Assembly (NCBI GenBank): GCA_029979325.1
Contig: JAPOHS010000018.1
Span: 1 to 18,495 of the forward strand
Length of the DNA: 18,495 nucleotides
Source of the DNA: Pseudomonadota bacterium
GTDB lineage: Bacteria > Pseudomonadota > Gammaproteobacteria > UBA11654
Direction: 5' to 3'
Every line of letters begins with the position of its first letter. The stretch's first letter is position 1. The translations under genes were made by a program, and so were the position numbers. Below are positions 14,539 through 18,495 of the stretch, one piece after another. The notes below the pieces were generated by a model, which worked only from the letters and a program-made list of their open reading frames with translations, was not told the origin of the DNA and did not search any database.

Positions 14539-16194
14539 ATGAGCTCTAAAATCAAAACAAAATTTCAAACCATCAAAGGAAAGTTTGGAGAGAGGCAGGT
14601 GCGATATCTGACTGCTGGGTCTGGGCCTGTTATCTTTTTATTACATCAATCACCAAAATCTGCTGATGAATACAAGCCATTGATGGAGATGTGGTCAAAT
14701 GATTTCTTGATGATTGCTCCTGATACCCCTGGCTTTGGTGCTTCTGACCCATTAGAGAGCCAAAAAGTCACCATAGAAGAGATTGCTGAGGGAACCATTG
14801 AGTTGGCTGATGCATTGGGCATTGATCGGTTCGGACTTTATGGATTTCATACTGGCGCAATCATATCAATTGCTCTCGCACACCAATTTTCAGAAAGAGT
14901 CGAGGCCATATCATGCAATGGTGTTTTGGTTCTCACAGATGATGAGCTTGAAAAGATTAGAGCTGAATATTTACCGCCATTTGAACCTCAATGGGATGGT
15001 GGCCATTTAAGTTGGTTGTGGTCGAGAATGAGAGAACAATTGGTTTTCTTTCCATGGCATGAAAGAACACTGGATGCCAGAATGGAATTCAGTATTTCTG
15101 ATCCATCCATATTGCATGAGAATGCTGTTGAGGTGATGCGAGCGGGAGATAATTATCGATCTGCTTATGGGGCTGCATTTGAGTATCGCCTTGAACAATA
15201 TGTGCCTGAGCTTTCGGTTCCTGCATTGATCACTGCTGGAGAATGGGATCCTTTGTGTAAATGTTTAGAAGATTTGACACCGTCAGAGTCCACTTTAGTT
15301 GAATCATCCAAAGATCAAGATCAAGCACTAGAAAAATCAAGAGCACATCTCCTCAATCATTCAAAAAATATTTCTGTCGACCTCCCTGAATGCATACTGA
15401 TGAGTGATGGCTTGACTAAAATATTCATCGAAACTGCTGTTGGTGATATCTGTGTACAAAAAAAGTGTGATGGATCAGATCAAAATCCTCTGGTGATCAT
15501 TCCACCTATTGGCGGTTCTTCAAAGACGATTCAATATTTATCAAATGAACTATCAAAATATAAAAATTTGATGGTGATTGATCTTCCGGGACACGGAGAG
15601 TCAGTGAAGGATTTAGATGAGCCCATACTAGATGCTTTCAATCAAGCTGTGTCAGATGTAATCAGTGATCAAAATATTCAGCATTTTAGCCTCGCAATTA
15701 TCAATCATCATGGGTGCCTTTCACAGTTCATCAATGAAAATAAAAACCGTATAGATCATCTCATTCTTATTGAGCCATGGTTTATGGATAAAGATTCTAT
15801 TGAAGAATATATAGAAAAGGGATTGCCTGAAATTGAGAAAGAATGGCATGGAGGACACCTAAACCAATATTGGCATATGGTCAGAGACTCAAAACTTTTT
15901 TGGCCTTGGTATAACACAGTTATTGATGGAATCATGGATATAAAACCTCAACTGGATGAGTGGCAGCTTCAAAATGAAGTGACAGAACTTATTCGATCTG
16001 AATCGAACTGGAGATCCGCAATGATCAATTCCCTCAATGCTTCCTTGGAGAGCAAAATAGATCTTAAAACGACTGTTTGTTTCAGGCAAAATCATCCACT
16101 TTTTCAGTCCCAATACAAAAAAAATGATTTTTCTGAGCTGCAGCTTGATGATGAAATCAAAAATTGGGCTAAAAATCTTAAATCTATCGTATAG
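14539..16194 (+). CDS. Tandem fused alpha/beta-hydrolase protein with non-canonical nucleophile elbows
   Basis: Two alpha/beta-hydrolase units are fused in 551 residues. Unit A (about 15-245) has the oxyanion-side HQSP (36-39), DTPGFG (62-67), the elbow GFHTG (102-106), the cap motif WDGGHLSWLW (152-161) then FPW (171-173), and the acid-position GEWDP (234-238). Unit B (about 298-551) repeats the order: IPPIGG (321-326), DLPGHG (348-353), elbow NHHGC (389-393), WHGGHLNQYW (436-445) then WPW (455-457). The cap similarity shows internal duplication. In the Sm-x-Nu-x-Sm elbow the nucleophile position is His104 in unit A and His391 in unit B, not Ser, Cys or Asp. No classical C-terminal catalytic histidine is obvious in either. 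The linker (about 245-297) is poorly conserved. There is no signal peptide, so it is cytoplasmic. Activity and substrate are unknown; unit B looks the more degenerate and may be structural or regulatory. Confidence 0.85.
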   Translation: MSSKIKTKFQTIKGKFGERQVRYLTAGSGPVIFLLHQSPKSADEYKPLMEMWSNDFLMIAPDTPGFGASDPLESQKVTIEEIAEGTIELADALGIDRFGLYGFHTGAIISIALAHQFSERVEAISCNGVLVLTDDELEKIRAEYLPPFEPQWDGGHLSWLWSRMREQLVFFPWHERTLDARMEFSISDPSILHENAVEVMRAGDNYRSAYGAAFEYRLEQYVPELSVPALITAGEWDPLCKCLEDLTPSESTLVESSKDQDQALEKSRAHLLNHSKNISVDLPECILMSDGLTKIFIETAVGDICVQKKCDGSDQNPLVIIPPIGGSSKTIQYLSNELSKYKNLMVIDLPGHGESVKDLDEPILDAFNQAVSDVISDQNIQHFSLAIINHHGCLSQFINENKNRIDHLILIEPWFMDKDSIEEYIEKGLPEIEKEWHGGHLNQYWHMVRDSKLFWPWYNTVIDGIMDIKPQLDEWQLQNEVTELIRSESNWRSAMINSLNASLESKIDLKTTVCFRQNHPLFQSQYKKNDFSELQLDDEIKNWAKNLKSIV

Positions 16195-16199
16195 TCGCG

Positions 16200-16215
16200 G
16201 TTACATTTAGTTACT
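16200..16215 (+). promoter_or_regulatory. Paired GTTAC direct repeat, candidate operator upstream of the MFS gene
   Basis: GTTACATTTAGTTACT matches the repeat upstream of the Rieske gene at 13 of 16 bases, with the same 10-base period, and lies 71 bases before the MFS start codon. The spacer 16195-16270 shows only a loose -10 candidate (TGTAAT, 16253-16258) and no evident ribosome site before the ATG. Confidence 0.33.
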
Positions 16216-16270
16216 CTTTGTAGAGCATTATTTTGTAAACTTTTTTCATGCCTGTAATGAATCAAATCAA

Positions 16271-17584
16271 ATGACACAGAAAATTGGTCCAATCTTTCTT
16301 GCCAAAGGAATAAGCAAAACCAATGCTTTAACTTACTTCTATGCTTGCTTTATTTGCATAGGCATTTTGGCAGGAATGAATTTTGTTCAAGGCTATATTC
16401 TGACTGTAGTTCTTGATATACCGATGGGCGGTCAAGGAACAGTTACTGGGAATCTGGCATTTCTGCAAGAAATCATTGCAATTCTCCTGATAGGCCCTTT
16501 TGGCATCCTGTGTGATCGCATTGGAAGAAAGCCTGTTTTCGTCACGGGTACCTTGTTGATCTCTATAGGTCTTGCGATATATCCTTATGCATCAAATCTC
16601 ACTGAGCTGTTCATCTTCAGATCAATATTTGCAATTGGTGCAGCATGCCTATCATGTGTTCTTGCGATTGTGGTTGGCGATTATCCTGCTGAAAAATCAC
16701 GAGGAAAGTTTGTGAGCGTTCATTCAATTTTGAATGCATTTGGAGTTTTGGGCTTTGCAATTGTGCTTGGAAACCTTCCTTCTATTTTAGAAAGCAATGG
16801 GTATGAAGCAATTGATGCCGCTAAAATGACAATGCTTATTGCTGCAATCATAGGATTGATATCTGCCTTTATCTTTTATAAGGGATTAAAAGGCGGTGTA
16901 CCAGAAGATTCTGAAGAGGTCACACAGTCAAAGCCTGGCACAAAAGAACTCATTTCTGTGGGACTAAAATCCATCGTCAATCCAAAGATTGCACTGGCAT
17001 ATGGTGCAACATTCCTAGCTCGAGCTGATGTATCAATTAACGGCCTCTTTATATCTCAATGGGCGATTACGAGTGGATATGCAATGGGTCTCTCTCCCTC
17101 TGAGTCAATGGGCAAAGTCGTTCCTGTAATTGTGGCAACAAATTTGATCAGTATGCTTTGGGCTTTCGTATTCGGCGTCATAATTGATCGAATCGATAGA
17201 GTCCATGCAATGGTTATAGCAATGGGAATGGGTTTTATCTCTTATGGGTTGGTTTTCTTTGTAGACTCGCCACTCAATTATTCCAATCTTCCAATATTTA
17301 TTTTAATCTCATGCAGTGCCATAGGAACCGTAATAGCCACTGCAAGTCTGATTGGCCAGGAAGCGCCTCTAAGGCAACGCGGAACTGTGATTGGTTTTAG
17401 CTCTTTTTTCGGAGCAATAGGCATCTTGGTGGCAACAGCTATCGGGGGCAGATTATTTGATTTATCTCCAATGGGACCGTTTCTATTGATAGCCAGCATC
17501 AATGCACTTTTATTTATTGCATCCATTATCATCTCGATAAAATCATCAAATGGAACGCCTAAACAAAGCACCCTTTCTGAATGA
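16271..17584 (+). CDS. Major facilitator superfamily transporter
   Basis: A 437-residue inner-membrane carrier with about 12 hydrophobic segments, split six and six by a central cytoplasmic loop (about 205-225, charged, with EDSEEVTQSKPGTKE). The signature motif A between the second and third helices is clear: GILCDRIGRKP (78-88), with a partial repeat in the second half (FGVIIDRIDRVH). This marks a proton-coupled or facilitated MFS carrier of the metabolite or sugar-phosphate/aromatic-acid type; the substrate is not predictable. Its position between two hydrolases of the same subfamily suggests that it imports their substrate or exports a product. The ATG has no clear ribosome site and the preceding gene ends 76 bases upstream. 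Its last codons overlap the next gene as ATGA, so the pair is translationally coupled. Confidence 0.92.
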   Translation: MTQKIGPIFLAKGISKTNALTYFYACFICIGILAGMNFVQGYILTVVLDIPMGGQGTVTGNLAFLQEIIAILLIGPFGILCDRIGRKPVFVTGTLLISIGLAIYPYASNLTELFIFRSIFAIGAACLSCVLAIVVGDYPAEKSRGKFVSVHSILNAFGVLGFAIVLGNLPSILESNGYEAIDAAKMTMLIAAIIGLISAFIFYKGLKGGVPEDSEEVTQSKPGTKELISVGLKSIVNPKIALAYGATFLARADVSINGLFISQWAITSGYAMGLSPSESMGKVVPVIVATNLISMLWAFVFGVIIDRIDRVHAMVIAMGMGFISYGLVFFVDSPLNYSNLPIFILISCSAIGTVIATASLIGQEAPLRQRGTVIGFSSFFGAIGILVATAIGGRLFDLSPMGPFLLIASINALLFIASIIISIKSSNGTPKQSTLSE

Positions 17585-18363
17585 TTCAAAAAGCATATAC
17601 AGAAACTTCAATGGGTCAATGCCACTATAGATTTAGTGAAGGCGAAGGAACGCCGATTGTTTTTCTTCATCAAACACCAAGCTCTTCATTGATGTATGAA
17701 AAACTCATTCAACTCATGCCACAACATACTTCTATTGCAATTGATACACCTGGATTTGGAATGAGTGATGACATTTCTGGAAATCCAAATGTTGAAGATT
17801 ATGGAAAATGTATCGTTGAAGCCTTGGATGATATCAAGATAAAAGATTTTCACCTACTGGGCCATCACTCTGGAGCTTCAATAGCTCTTCACGTAGAGAA
17901 TGAATTTAACAATAGGATCAGATCACTTACTCTGATTGGTGCTTTTCTCGCAACAAAAGAAGAAAAAGAGCTGATGAATAATCAAACCGGACTCGATTGG
18001 TCGCCTAAAGAAGATGGAACACACCTTTTGAATGCCTGGAAATTAGCAGGAGATATCCTTGGTGCCGGTGAGAATTTGGGTTTAAGACAGCGAGAAACTT
18101 TAGACGCCATCCGAGCAGAGGCATCCGCTAAACAAATGCATCATGCAGTATGGGGTTTTGATGAGATTGAGGCTTTGAAAAAAACGAAGGCTCCATGTTT
18201 GATACTCTGTTCTGAAGATGATGTAATGTATCCTTTCCTTAATAAGGCTAAAGCTTGTAGGTCGGATGCGATTATTGAAATCATTCAAGGTAAAAATCTA
18301 GAACCTGACTTGGATGCAAAAAATATTTCTATTCTACTAATGGAGTTTTTAAAAAATATTTAA
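17581..18363 (+). CDS. Alpha/beta-hydrolase, paralogue of the fused hydrolase
   Basis: A single-domain, 260-residue alpha/beta-hydrolase of the same subfamily as the fused protein upstream. It shares HQTP (30-33), DTPGFG (55-60), an elbow GHHSG (94-98) with His96 at the usual nucleophile position, and the cap pattern W140...DGTHLLNAW (145-153). The acid strand reads CSEDDVMYP (210-218, Asp213 or Asp214). Where most family members have the catalytic histidine (a G-x-H motif before the last helix) this protein reads IQGKNLEPD, with no histidine. A standard Ser-His-Asp mechanism is therefore doubtful, and Ser97 or His96 may take another role. It has no signal peptide. The ATG overlaps the MFS stop (ATGA), so the transporter and hydrolase are co-produced, which argues that they handle the same compound. 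Confidence 0.87.
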   Translation: MIQKAYTETSMGQCHYRFSEGEGTPIVFLHQTPSSSLMYEKLIQLMPQHTSIAIDTPGFGMSDDISGNPNVEDYGKCIVEALDDIKIKDFHLLGHHSGASIALHVENEFNNRIRSLTLIGAFLATKEEKELMNNQTGLDWSPKEDGTHLLNAWKLAGDILGAGENLGLRQRETLDAIRAEASAKQMHHAVWGFDEIEALKKTKAPCLILCSEDDVMYPFLNKAKACRSDAIIEIIQGKNLEPDLDAKNISILLMEFLKNI

Positions 18364-18364
18364 T

Positions 18365-18495
18365 ATGGAAAATCAACTAGCAAAGAAAGCAGGGAGAATC
18401 CTAAGTTGGTTGGGTTTTTTATTCTTTCTGATCGTCTTTATCAATATGCTACAAGCTCCGAGAATTACCATTGGCAGTGAAGAAAGAGAAATCAT
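18365..18495 (+). CDS. N-terminal part of a small membrane-anchored protein, cut by the window end
   Basis: Only 43 codons are visible. The frame opens with ATG one base after the preceding stop and reads MENQLAKKAGRILSWLG, then a hydrophobic helix (about residues 12-29, with FLFFLIVFI) and a charged segment APRITIGSEEREI. This looks like a type II or signal-anchor protein with a basic cytoplasmic end. It is not recognisable. The close spacing implies the same transcript as the MFS and hydrolase genes. No good ribosome site precedes the ATG, so coupling to the upstream stop is likely. Confidence 0.6.
   Translation, partial: MENQLAKKAGRILSWLGFLFFLIVFINMLQAPRITIGSEEREI

Overview
The window reads as an 18.5-kb piece of an AT-rich, tightly packed bacterial chromosome, most likely a free-living (probably marine) gammaproteobacterium. 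That assignment is inference from gene families, low GC and compact layout; there is no rRNA or other marker gene. Packing is extreme: three junctions are ATGA stop/start overlaps (7471-7474, 10194-10197, 17581-17584), two convergent gene pairs touch with no spacer (7875/7876 and 13708/13709), and no gene-free stretch exceeds about 170 bases. I saw no tRNA, rRNA, CRISPR, insertion sequence or clear intrinsic terminator.

Region 1 (1-688, minus strand): the N-terminal half of a luciferase-like (LLM) flavin/F420-type oxidoreductase. Its reading frame loses family resemblance inside a patch of short tandem duplications (58-161), so it is a decayed gene or an assembly-edge artefact.

Region 2 (855-7875, plus strand): a complete five-gene propionyl-CoA to succinyl-CoA operon. 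In order it holds B12-dependent methylmalonyl-CoA mutase, propionyl-CoA carboxylase beta, propionyl-CoA carboxylase alpha (biotin carboxylase plus biotin carrier), the MeaB-type G-protein chaperone and methylmalonyl-CoA epimerase. Every enzyme of the route is present and key catalytic residues are intact.

Region 3 (7876-11159, minus strand): a translationally coupled pair, a malonyl-type acyltransferase (FabD-like) followed by a secreted CBM9-like/DUF5916 outer-membrane beta-barrel protein.

Region 4 (11322-18495, mostly plus): a catabolic-looking cluster. It holds a class A FAD monooxygenase, a Rieske non-haem iron oxygenase, a divergent short-chain dehydrogenase, a 551-residue protein made of two fused alpha/beta-hydrolase domains, an MFS transporter, a second hydrolase of the same subfamily, and the start of a small membrane protein. 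Together these could import a small organic compound, hydroxylate it, oxidise the alcohol and cleave the product; the substrate cannot be read from sequence.

The most unusual observation is that all three hydrolase domains carry histidine where the nucleophile serine of the alpha/beta-hydrolase elbow is expected, share a W-(x)n-(D)G-G/T-H-L-xxx-W cap motif, and lack an obvious catalytic histidine. A second is a paired GTTAC direct repeat lying almost the same distance (72 and 71 bases) ahead of the Rieske and MFS start codons, a possible shared operator.
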